This document shows positions 16,632-24,112 of a DNA stretch of 33,755 bases, one piece after another; the first letter of the stretch is position 1; each line of letters opens with the position of its first letter. The notes under the pieces were generated by a model that was not told where the DNA came from, made no database searches, and saw only the letters and a program-made list of their open reading frames with translations. The stretch covers positions 1-33,755 of the forward strand of contig JADGIG010000042.1 in assembly GCA_018985235.1 (NCBI GenBank), in the 5' to 3' direction. A program made the position numbers and the translations under genes. The stretch comes from Sanchytrium tribonematis (taxonomy: Eukaryota > Sanchytriomycota > Sanchytriomycetes > Sanchytriales > Sanchytriaceae).

Positions 16632-18342
16632 ATGCCGAATCAAAATAATCTTGGTTCGCCCATTTTAATATATGCGGACCATATAAAATACAAGGGTTCT
16701 GTTATAAAAGGTTACCTTTACACCAAATTTATTCAAATATTAGAATCTGGAAAAATTCCTTCTGAATTAAGTGGAGTATTGCCTCCCCAAGTGGAAATAG
16801 AAATTTATGATGAAAGCCTGCAATTAATTCATAAAGATAACATAAAATTGTCTATGAGTCTTGCTGCCAAATTTACTTTAACAGAGCAGCAAGGATCATC
16901 AATTTTCGAAAATCTGCGTTTAGAACAAGATAAGTTAAAGCTGATTCCTCTGAATTTAAATAATAACCCTTTAATTTTTGTTAACAGAAAGCATGAAAAT
17001 TTTGAACAAAATTGGAGTAATACAATATCTAAAAAGAGGAAAATTATAGAAGAAGTTGAAATTTTTGAGACTACAAAAGAATTGGAAGATATTGATCTTG
17101 ATTTGTACAATATACCTGTAAATACACTTTTTATATCCAAGCATCAAAAAGTCCTTGAAGAAATCAATAAGCGGCTTTCAATTCCAATCGAGACCATCGA
17201 GGAAAGTAAGGTTAAACCGCCTAATCAAGGACACGTACTTGTGCAAACCATTAAATTCAAAAGCAAATTTCCGGAAAAGGCTACCAGTTACGCTACCATG
17301 AATCTATATTCATCCTTAAGTGTTGAGAACATAGAAATTATAATGTACTTTGGTTCTGCAGTAGATACAATTTTAAACGGGTTTAAGTATAGAATACCTA
17401 TCGGAAGGCGCGATAATATACCTACATTTGTTGAAAGAATCAAAATTAGCATGCAGAATTTTTACACGTTAGACTACGAATCAAAATTGAACATAGCCTC
17501 ACCACCTACAAGACCGATACAGACACCCGAACAGAATATGTCAGAAGATCAAAAATCTAATTTGATGCAATACCAACAGCAGATGCAGCAGCAGCAACAA
17601 CAAATTCCTCAGCAAATGCCACAACCGGTTCCACAGATGATGCAACCAGCATATGCAATGAGACCAGTATTTTTAGTTTATGTAGAATTATCCTACCAAT
17701 ATACCTCAAACTGTTGCTACTCAAAACAGCAACCCACAAGGTAGTCCTTCAATGAATAATACACACTCACCCAGACCGATTTTCTCGCCATATAATCGGC
17801 CGTATAGACCACAAATGCAGCAACAACTTCAAAATAATCCAAATTCCAGCCCACTTATGAATGGTCAAAATTACCCAGCTCCACAACACGGTTATCCAGT
17901 ATTCCAACCTACTCCTGGTTATCGGGGGCAGTTTTCACAACAGCAATACTCGCCGCAGCAATTACAACAAATGCAACAAATGCAAATGCAATATCAGCAA
18001 CATATGCATTATCAGCAGCAAATGCAACATCAAATGCCGAATCAACAAATGCAAAATCAGCAAATGCAAAGTCAACAAATGATAAACCAGCAAATGCCAA
18101 ATCAGCAAGTTCAGAATCAGCAAATGCCAAATCAAATGCCAAATCAGCAAATGATGCCACAAAATATGATGCCACAGCAACCAATTATAATACAACAACC
18201 TGTGATGCAGCAACAAATGATGCCACCACAGCCCATTGGCCGTCGTCCTACCGCGACCATGTACCGAAATTCTATAAGCAACATGAAGGCTTCTGGAATG
18301 CAGGTGCCATACCAAAGACCGCCCCAACACCCTCAATCCTGA
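16632..18342 (+). CDS. SPT20: SPT20-like SAGA subunit with Q/M-rich tail
   Basis: 563 aa in two exons (16632..17666 and 17686..18342) across a 19-nt intron. The N-terminal 220 residues are folded and fungal Spt20-like in layout: LIYADHIKYKG, a helix ending in IPSEL, VEIEIYDESL, and a later NNNPLIFV region where relatives carry a PLxLDP-type stretch. A second conserved-looking block is LVQTIKFKSKFPEKATSYATMNLY. From about residue 300 the protein becomes Gln, Pro, Asn and Met rich, like Spt20 and other SAGA or Mediator subunits. Spt20 scaffolds the SAGA core in RNA polymerase II activation. The similarity is by pattern only and a Mediator subunit is the main alternative. The splice joins ATG-AGA-CCA to AAT-TAT-CCT with the frame open on both sides. 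Confidence 0.5.
17667..17685 (+). other. 19-nt spliceosomal intron in SPT20-like gene
   Basis: Sequence GTATTTTTAGTTTATGTAG (phase 0). Removal gives RPNYPTNIPQTVATQN and links two Q/N/P-rich frames of matching composition. An internal AG at positions 9-10 is skipped in favour of the AG that makes 19 nt. Confidence 0.88.
18031..18150 (+). repeat. Imperfect CAAATGCCAAATCAG-type minisatellite in SPT20-like tail
   Basis: Around eight degenerate 12-15-nt units encode QMPNQ, NQQMQ and similar pentapeptides in frame. Wider CAR/ATG-rich low-complexity sequence spans about 17560-18235. Long open frames on the opposite strand here (His/Leu-rich or Ala-rich) are by-products of this repeat. Confidence 0.75.
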
Positions 18343-18367
18343 ATGCCGCAGGCTAATTAGAATGTAA

Positions 18368-19096
18368 TTAAAGTTTATTATCCATTAAAATATGTTTTTC
18401 AAATTCAATAAGTTGGCAAATAAAGCCTAAATGTGGGTTAGCGGTGGGCGACTTCTTTTTTACCAATAAAAGTGCCTCCTGAAAGCTAATTTTTTGATCG
18501 TACATTATGTAAGCAATAACAACAGAAGCACTTCTCGAAACTCCACATTGACAATGTATCATTACATTTTTGTTTTTCCGTCTTTGCTTTTCAATAAATG
18601 AGAATGCTACATTTAAATACTCTATAAAATTGTCTTGATAATGGGACCAGTTAAATTTTGCATATTCAATAGTTGAATTCTCAAATGCGGATTCGTCCAA
18701 TTCATTCAGGATTGTAGATGGCCTTCTGCCCTGAGGTCCGCCTGATTCCAAAATAGCTTGGACCGCAAGAGATGGTTTTGGAAACGAAAATGTTGGGAGT
18801 TCAAAAGCACACAATTTCTCATCCTGAGTCTCCGGCGCTGATTTTGGGCCTTCATAAAATCCATCAGTGGGAGTCTGGACTTCTTTGGCGACATTAAGTA
18901 TAGCATTAATTCTATGTTTTTTCAGTAATTGTGGATTTTCGGCAATCTTGGAAGAACCTAAAAATAAATGAGGAATGACTTCAATTGGAGTTTCAAGGCT
19001 TTCTTCAACGTAGCTCTTTTCGACTGGCTTTTCAGATTTCACCTGCGATATATTCAAAGACAGTGGCTTTGACATTTTTTTACCTTTGACTGGCAT
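18368..19096 (-). CDS. Dual-specificity protein phosphatase (MAPK phosphatase-like)
   Basis: 242 aa. Catalytic loop HCQCGVSRS (residues 181-189; nucleophile C182, phosphate-binding R188). Upstream is the DSP start PIEVIPHLFLGSS, with INAILNVAKEV. Downstream AYIMYDQKISFQEALLLVKKKSP and ANPHLGFICQLIEFE complete the domain. The general-acid loop lies within a long insert (about 75-130) containing GPKSAPETQ and QGRRPSTIL, a layout seen in fungal Msg5/Pmp1-type MAPK phosphatases. It probably dephosphorylates a MAP kinase on Tyr and Thr. The N-terminal 35 residues are basic and could dock a MAP kinase. An AATAAA lies inside the last codons, 3 nt before the stop. Two CCAATCA boxes precede the gene. 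Confidence 0.88.
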   Translation of the reverse strand: MPVKGKKMSKPLSLNISQVKSEKPVEKSYVEESLETPIEVIPHLFLGSSKIAENPQLLKKHRINAILNVAKEVQTPTDGFYEGPKSAPETQDEKLCAFELPTFSFPKPSLAVQAILESGGPQGRRPSTILNELDESAFENSTIEYAKFNWSHYQDNFIEYLNVAFSFIEKQRRKNKNVMIHCQCGVSRSASVVIAYIMYDQKISFQEALLLVKKKSPTANPHLGFICQLIEFEKHILMDNKL

Positions 19097-19258
19097 GGCA
19101 ATCTTTTACGTGGATGAGTGATTGGCAATTTTTTAATTTTTAAACCATTTTTAAGAAAGATGATTGGTAAATGAGAATCCCATGTTGCACTAAATGAAAC
19201 AAAATTGAACACACGAGAACACCATTTTGACGTGGTAAATCAAAGTAAGGTAGAAAGT
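19097..19258. promoter_or_regulatory. Upstream region of DSP gene with paired CCAATCA boxes
   Basis: This 162-bp spacer contains TGATTGG at 19119-19125 and 19161-19167, i.e. two CCAATCA boxes on the minus strand 42 bp apart, reading toward the phosphatase ATG at 19096. The far side also serves as the 3' flank of the SUCLG1-type gene. No RNA gene is seen. Confidence 0.5.
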
Positions 19259-20192
19259 TTATTTGTAACGTTCAGCCATTGCTTTAGCCATTGATACACC
19301 AAGCTGCGCAGGACTGTCACAAACATGAGCACCTGCTGATCTAAGCGCCTTTACCTTATCCTCCGCCTTGCCCTTACCACCAGAAACAATTGCCCCTTAA
19401 TAAATTTTAATTACCAGCATGCCCCATTCTACGACCTGGAGGAGCGGTTCTTCCAGCAATAAAGGAAACAACAGGCTTGTTGTTGACGTTTTTCAACTTA
19501 AGATGTTCGGCCGCTTCTTCTTCAGCGGATCCACCAATTTCCCCAATAAGAATAATACCTTCTGTCTCTGGATCATTTAAAAATAACTCGACTGCGTCTA
19601 CAAAATTGGTGCCATTAAATGGATCTCCACCAATACCAATACATAGAGACTGTCCCAATCCTGCTTTGGTTGTTTGGTCCACCGCTTCGTATGTTAGAGT
19701 TCCGCTTCTAGAAACTATTCCGATGTTTCCCTTTTTATGAATTCTACCAGGCATAATCCCAATTTTACATTCTTCAGGTTTTATTATTCCGGGGCAATTG
19801 GGCCCCACTAGTCTCGACTGGGAATTTTTCAAAGCGTCCTTTACATAAATCATATCTTTTTGCGGTATTCCTTCTGTTATAGTGACTATTAAGGGAACTT
19901 CAGCCTCGATAGCTTCAATCATTGCAGCTTTTGCAAATGGCGGTGGTACATATATCACACTAGCATCAACTTGAAGATCTTTCTTTAAATCATTGATTGT
20001 AGCGTAAACTGGGAGGCCTAAGTGTTGAGTACCCGCCTTGCTTGGAGATATTCCTCCTACCATTTTCGTGCCATAATTGATCGATTGTTCGCAATGAAAT
20101 GTTGCAGTTTTACCCGTAAATCCTTGACATATGACATTGGAATTTTTATTGATTTGCAAAGCCTTCAAATGTTGTAAAAATCGTTTTTGCAT
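19259..20192 (-). CDS. LSC1: Succinyl-CoA ligase alpha subunit
   Basis: 304 aa from the ATG at 20192 (20192..19415 and 19395..19259) across a 19-nt intron. It catalyses the substrate-level phosphorylation step succinyl-CoA to succinate in the mitochondrial TCA cycle. Motifs: [19 protein letters not shown] (CoA-binding loop), [65 protein letters not shown], then RRMGHAG joined by splicing to [14 protein letters not shown]. The phospho-histidine is the H of GHAGA, next to the splice junction. The N-terminus [13 protein letters not shown] is a plausible mitochondrial presequence; the frame reaches upstream only to a TTG. The TAA stop lies in AATAAA (19258-19263, minus strand). Confidence 0.95.
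19396..19414 (-). other. 19-nt spliceosomal intron in succinyl-CoA ligase alpha gene
   Basis: Minus-strand sequence GTAATTAAAATTTATTAAG (phase 1), the only one of the nine ending in AAG. Removal joins CAT-GCT-G to GG-GCA-ATT, giving GHAGAIVSGG, the active-site motif. Retention puts TAA at the second codon. Confidence 0.94.
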
Positions 20193-20220
20193 ACTCCTTT
20201 GATTCAAAAACTATTTATTT

Positions 20221-21270
20221 TTATGCCACAATCTCGAATTCGGCTTTTCTTAAAGCGTCTTCGTCACCGTACTTGAATTCAATGTTCAACTTTATCTCAC
20301 AGTTTACGGGTGACTGGATCCAGCACCAATATTTCTCAATTCCAAAAACCATAAAGGAATTTGGCATGAAATTTGGAACCGGATCGTTTGGAATGGGCTC
20401 ATCTGCCGCCAGGGCATTCAAAGTGACCTGAAATTTTGATTCCTGGTAATGAATCGTTAATGATATAATATTATTTTGAGTATTTGTAAGGCGGATTAAG
20501 ACTTGATCATCTTGTTTTTTGTAAATCAGTGCTCGCGGCAAATATTGGTTCGCACAGAATGAAACTGTGGGCATTGTTTGATTAACCTTAGGCTCTAATT
20601 TGGTAAGCGTGAAACCACATTGGCATAAAATATCTCTTTTTGTTTTAAGTCTAATTCTTTCAGGTAAAAAATTCGTTTTATATTCTGAATTAAAAATTGG
20701 ATAATAAGAGATTTGAGCCGACTGATTTGCGTCTGGTATATTAAACAAAACTTGATCATTGTTGGAGTATGTGGTTTTTAATAAAAAAGTCATTTTTTCA
20801 TCATCGGTGGCATCAATTTCTCGCAATGGAAATTCCAAATCATCAGAAATGGGACCCTTTGAAAGTTTGTACCTATTTGGTTTACTTTGAAACGAGTGGA
20901 TATCCTTCAGATTTTGCTTTCTCTTTTCAAATTGTTTGACGAAGGCCGAGTCATTTGTTGCTTTTAAAATTTTGCCGCCAATTCCGGTACTTTTTTCAAA
21001 TTCAAGATATTGGTAATTGCAGTAGCAGCATATAAGTTTGTTTTTGTATACTGACAGAGTCACAGAGCATAAAGGACAGCACAAGCATGTTCTTGTGCAT
21101 TTACCTAAATCCTGAGTCAATGACAAACTTGGAACATCAAATAAACAATTCGGACAATATAGAGATATTACAACGTCGTCTACATTTTTTGTAAACTTAT
21201 TGCACGCAGGACAGTAGTAGAAATTGTACAATTCGTCCAAATCGTTATCAATCTTGTATAGTACAGACAT
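20221..21270 (-). CDS. DCTN4: Dynactin subunit 4 (p62)
   Basis: 349 aa from the ATG at 21270 (MSVLYKI). The N-terminus has a cysteine-rich zinc-binding region (residues about 18-80) with CPAC, CPNCL, CTRTCLCCPLC and CCYCNYQY, the ring-like pattern of dynactin p62. Downstream PLREIDATDDEK, FLPERIRLKTKRDILCQCG and YLPRALIYKKQD match the family's L(R/K)xKxSxRCRxC and beta-sandwich part, ending EFKYGDEDALRKAEFEI. p62 sits at the pointed end of the dynactin Arp1 filament and helps dynein cargo attachment. It is shorter than the human 460-aa protein, mainly through missing loops. AATAAA occurs 1 nt after the stop. Confidence 0.85.
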   Translation of the reverse strand: MSVLYKIDNDLDELYNFYYCPACNKFTKNVDDVVISLYCPNCLFDVPSLSLTQDLGKCTRTCLCCPLCSVTLSVYKNKLICCYCNYQYLEFEKSTGIGGKILKATNDSAFVKQFEKRKQNLKDIHSFQSKPNRYKLSKGPISDDLEFPLREIDATDDEKMTFLLKTTYSNNDQVLFNIPDANQSAQISYYPIFNSEYKTNFLPERIRLKTKRDILCQCGFTLTKLEPKVNQTMPTVSFCANQYLPRALIYKKQDDQVLIRLTNTQNNIISLTIHYQESKFQVTLNALAADEPIPNDPVPNFMPNSFMVFGIEKYWCWIQSPVNCEIKLNIEFKYGDEDALRKAEFEIVA

Positions 21271-21291
21271 TTTCAAGGAGAAACATATTTA

Positions 21292-21543
21292 TTATTCGTA
21301 AATCGGTAATGGATCCGCTGTCCGCAGCATATCGGTACTGGTAATGATATAGTTTGGTCGATTTATAACTTGAAAATCATAATCAACGTCTTTTGCAAAT
21401 CGATTGTAAAGCCTATGCTCCCGAATTCCTTCTTCATTGCATTCATTTGACTTTCTTCTACGATGCAGAAAATAATGAACCAAGATATAAAGCACTGCTA
21501 CGAATAGCAGCACGATGTTGATATATAGTCCAATAGTAAACAT
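21292..21543 (-). CDS. Small single-pass membrane protein, unknown
   Basis: 83 aa, function not recognised. One strong TM helix near the N-terminus (LYINIVLLFVAVLYILVHYFL, about residues 6-26), followed by a basic stop-transfer patch (HRRRKS) and a hydrophilic tail ending DPLPIYE. The basic patch predicts a luminal or external N-terminus and a cytosolic tail. It starts at an ATG adjoining the 149-bp divergent promoter shared with the thioredoxin-like gene, and ends in GAATAATAAATA, where AATAAA overlaps the stop. The ordered signals at both ends make it likely a real gene despite its size. Confidence 0.55.
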   Translation of the reverse strand: MFTIGLYINIVLLFVAVLYILVHYFLHRRRKSNECNEEGIREHRLYNRFAKDVDYDFQVINRPNYIITSTDMLRTADPLPIYE

Positions 21544-21692
21544 TTACGTTTTGGGCAAATTCTCCGTATGAAATTGTATTGGTTCCAATGACGTGAAAAT
21601 CACTTTTTCTTGTTGTAAAAAACGAGGATATCAATTTTTTTAAATCGGCAACCTTTTATTCCTTTCACTGAAATTATTGCTGAAACCTTGCA
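21544..21692. promoter_or_regulatory. Bidirectional promoter with CCAAT palindrome and TGACGTG
   Basis: A 149-bp divergent spacer. A perfect 12-bp palindrome ATTGGTTCCAAT (21578-21589) presents a CCAAT box on each strand, and its last T begins TGACGTGA, an ATF/CREB- or bZIP-type half site. It lies between the small membrane protein and the thioredoxin-like gene. Confidence 0.5.
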
Positions 21693-22247
21693 ATGATTGT
21701 TTCACTGCTCTTGACATTTTCGTTGGATTTTAAGTTTGACCCGCAACAAAGGTATATATTATTTGCACACAATCATCGATCAGAACAGTCTGTCTGGTAT
21801 GATGAAGAATACTGGACAACATTTTCGCACAATTATAAGGGAAATATTCAATTAATGAAGATGGACGAATCTGATCCCACAACTTTGTGTATGTTTGACA
21901 TTAAAGCGTATCCGGTTGTGAGGCTAATATACAACAACACCTATGGTCGTGTTTTACAGCTTGAATCACTTAACGATATTGCAATGTACAAATTTGACGA
22001 AAGCCAAATGCCTTCAAATCTCGCTACATACTTTACAAACTATACGAACGAGGTCTCTAAAATGTGCACAGTACAAAGTAAGATATTCCATCACTTTGAA
22101 AATTTAATTTATAATTTTGAAAGTAATTATAGTGATTACCGGTCCAATTTTCCGTATCCAAGTTTGTATGCATTAGGACATGACTTACCTCTATGTATAC
22201 TATTAGTTTATTATGTCGTGAGGAAAACCTATCAGCTTTTGAAATAA
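21693..22247 (+). CDS. Secreted/ER thioredoxin-fold-like membrane protein, no CxxC
   Basis: 184 aa. An N-terminal hydrophobic stretch (MIVSLLLTFSL) can act as a signal. Residues about 18-125 look like a thioredoxin fold: YILFAHNHR as the central strand, then a helix with WYDEEYWTTFSHNY, IQLMKMDES, and AYPVVRLIYNN, where the AYP supplies the cis-proline. The catalytic CxxC position (about 29-33, RSEQSVW) has no cysteines, so no disulfide chemistry is expected. The C-terminus has a TM helix (LPLCILLVYYVV) with a basic end. This resembles redox-dead PDI-family or TMX-like proteins, but the assignment rests on pattern only. AATAAA (22243-22248) contains the stop; 17 nt to the convergent zinc-finger gene. 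Confidence 0.5.
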   Translation: MIVSLLLTFSLDFKFDPQQRYILFAHNHRSEQSVWYDEEYWTTFSHNYKGNIQLMKMDESDPTTLCMFDIKAYPVVRLIYNNTYGRVLQLESLNDIAMYKFDESQMPSNLATYFTNYTNEVSKMCTVQSKIFHHFENLIYNFESNYSDYRSNFPYPSLYALGHDLPLCILLVYYVVRKTYQLLK

Positions 22248-22264
22248 ATTTTACTGTTATCACA

Positions 22265-22829
22265 TCATGAGAACATTGATTTCGCTACTGTCGACAGGAT
22301 TGCAAACTTTCTCAATTTATCGAAAGATATTTCTTGCTCTACCAGCTCTATGTTTTCTGAGGCAAACAATTTTCTCAAATAAAATTGTGATTCAGTTTCA
22401 TCAGGCTCAGACTCTAAACTCTCATGCGAATTTGACTCCATCTCTAGTCCATCGACTTTTGAATCTTTTTTGGAGACCGTTCTTTTCCTAAATGTTTTTA
22501 AATCTTTTGGGTTTATTCCGTGATTGACAAAAACGTGTCGGTTTAAATTTTGTTTGTGCTGTATTAATCAAAATTACCTTGAATGAATATCCACAGTCGG
22601 CAACAGGACACTCATAAGATCGAAATGGAACATGGCATTTCAAATGAGTCTTCAGTCTAAACCTTGTTGTTGTTTTAAAAGCACACTCTTTCCACAAGCA
22701 AGGTTGCCCAGACGAATTGGAAAAACACAATTTCTGCAAGTGTTGTTTTTCGATGTGTAAAAACAAATCCTTCTCTGATTCGAAGCGCGACTCGCATAAA
22801 TTCCATAAACAGATATGTTGATCTTCCAT
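22265..22829 (-). CDS. PacC/Rim101-like C2H2 zinc-finger protein (paralogue 2)
   Basis: 181 aa in two exons (22829..22578 and 22558..22265) across a 19-nt intron. Three fingers: CLWNLCESRF with HIEKQH, CLWKECAFKT with HLKCH, and CPVADCGYSF whose His pair (HKQNLNRHVFVNH) comes only from exon 2. The splice therefore completes a C-x4-C-x12-H-x4-H finger. The CLW-x2-C knuckles match the PacC-type fingers of the gene at 6540-7274. The tail (about 95-181) is charged and ends AKSMFS. The second exon carries an open frame on the plus strand (22267-22491) that is only a shadow. Probable sequence-specific transcription factor; target unknown. AGTAAA occurs about 10 nt past the TGA. Confidence 0.78.
22559..22577 (-). 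other. 19-nt spliceosomal intron inside a zinc finger
   Basis: Minus-strand sequence GTAATTTTGATTAATACAG (phase 0), the only one ending in CAG. Removal joins GGA-TAT-TCA-TTC-AAG to CAC-AAA-CAA-AAT, completing finger 3. Confidence 0.9.
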
Positions 22830-22926
22830 ATTTATTATATTAAAGGCGGTGGCTTGTCAAATTGTCTGGACTATTTTTTGTGACTGGATATGCTAGGTAA
22901 CAAGGCCAAAATTAAAAAGAATGTGT

Positions 22927-23325
22927 TTATTGACTATAGATGACGGGTTTGTAATCCTGATATGAATATTCTACAACAGAACGCGCCAATAACACTAAAG
23001 AATTAAAAGCAATGCTTATTGCACTATATTTTATAGCTGAGAGATTTCCAGACTCGTTTGCGTAAATAAAACTAATCACACTGCAGGAGCAAGAACTAAT
23101 ATGCAAAATCAAAATTGAAACCAGCCATTGTGAAGTCAAACTTGCAGCCTTATTAATAATGTAATAACTAAAATCAAATATTAACAGTATTCCTAGTAGC
23201 AGTCCAAATATAAATGAAATTTCTAATAGCAAGTTTCTTTGAGAGTAATCCATTGTTTTTTTGGTGATTTTTTCCAATTTTTCGAATTCTCTTGGAACGA
23301 CTCTTTCCAATTTTCGTTGTATCAT
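22927..23325 (-). CDS. Orphan small membrane protein (about four TM)
   Basis: 132 aa from the ATG at 23325 (MIQRKLERVVPREF), chosen because it lies just beyond the RRP43 stop; an in-frame ATG at 23379 would overlap RRP43. A charged N-terminal helix (KLERVVPREFEKLEKITKK) precedes hydrophobic segments at about residues 31-56, 65-87 and 95-113, three or possibly four TMs. I do not recognise the family; the layout resembles small ER or mitochondrial membrane proteins. The TAA stop is in AATAAA (22926-22931, minus strand), which supports it as a real gene. It lies in tandem downstream of RRP43 and UTP6, with 13 nt between the RRP43 stop and this ATG. Confidence 0.5.
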   Translation of the reverse strand: MIQRKLERVVPREFEKLEKITKKTMDYSQRNLLLEISFIFGLLLGILLIFDFSYYIINKAASLTSQWLVSILILHISSCSCSVISFIYANESGNLSAIKYSAISIAFNSLVLLARSVVEYSYQDYKPVIYSQ

Positions 23326-23338
23326 GTCATAAAACAAT

Positions 23339-24094
23339 TTATTTTGGTAAAGATCCAGAGTACCAGAGCATTCTACCATCTCTATAACATTTAATCACCG
23401 AGTTATCACATGCGCCCTCTTCAAGTTTATCAGGATCTTCTAAAATCTTTTCATTGATTTCAACTGCAAACTCCAGTTCTACAGGGTTGACAGAAACAGG
23501 ATAACCTAATGATACTACTTCCATTTCTTCGAGAATAGGAGTTTTGGTTTGTAATAGAGCCTCAATAAGAGCTTTCCAAATTAAGCTGTAAATATTTCCA
23601 TCATCATTCAAAATACTTATGTCCGCATAAATACACCATGAATGTTGTTCGGAAATAATAAGCTTACTGAGATCTATAACATTCCACTCTCTAATATGCG
23701 CATTAATCAGTTCCGCGTAAGTCAGCGCTTTTTCGATTCTATCAAAATTTGTGCGGTTTTTAGTTCTTGGTAATTTGCAGTACGGTATAAAGTAGCCTTC
23801 TTCGACATCGAGTCTATTTTCTGCTATCTCTAGCCGAATCCAAATCAATACAACACTATTACCTGCCTTTGCCAAAACACAATTTTTCAAAGGTTCTACA
23901 ATCTTATGCATCTCTACCTTTCGTTTTTCATTAAAGTTTCTTTTTGATAATCTTTCATTGCTCTGAGCGTATTTTCTGACCACTAGTGGTGGATGCGATT
24001 GCAAAACTACTTTAGAATCTATTGACACAGGGAAAACATTCATTCCTTGAAATCTCCTTATTTTAGATTGACATGCTAATCCCAGAAATATCAT
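23339..24094 (-). CDS. RRP43: Exosome RNase PH-like subunit RRP43 (EXOSC8)
   Basis: 251 aa from the ATG at 24094, or 234 aa from M18 (24043, MNVFPVSID), where family similarity starts. The RNase PH fold shows in NCVLAKAGNSVVLIWIRLEI, GYFIPYCKLP, IDLSKLIISEQHSWCIYADISILNDDGN (compare [24 protein letters not shown] in EXOSC8), a PVSVN strand and CDNSVIKCYRDGRML. It would be a structural, catalytically inert member of the six-subunit ring of the nuclear and cytoplasmic RNA exosome. It ends SGSLPK, without the final helix of relatives. No 19-nt intron extends it. The TAA is in AATAAA (23338-23343, minus strand). It starts 18 nt after UTP6; both act in RNA and rRNA processing. Confidence 0.7.
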   Translation of the reverse strand: MIFLGLACQSKIRRFQGMNVFPVSIDSKVVLQSHPPLVVRKYAQSNERLSKRNFNEKRKVEMHKIVEPLKNCVLAKAGNSVVLIWIRLEIAENRLDVEEGYFIPYCKLPRTKNRTNFDRIEKALTYAELINAHIREWNVIDLSKLIISEQHSWCIYADISILNDDGNIYSLIWKALIEALLQTKTPILEEMEVVSLGYPVSVNPVELEFAVEINEKILEDPDKLEEGACDNSVIKCYRDGRMLWYSGSLPK

Positions 24095-24112
24095 TGGAAA
24101 ATGCGTAATAAT

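Noticed and set aside
17909-18336. Two minus-strand frames, one Ala/Phe-rich and one His/Leu-rich
   Set aside because: They arise from the CAA/ATG repeat of the SPT20-like tail read in reverse.
22267-22491. Plus-strand open frame of 74 codons
   Set aside because: It is the complement of exon 2 of the minus-strand zinc-finger gene, which is joined to its first exon by a 19-nt intron and completes a finger.
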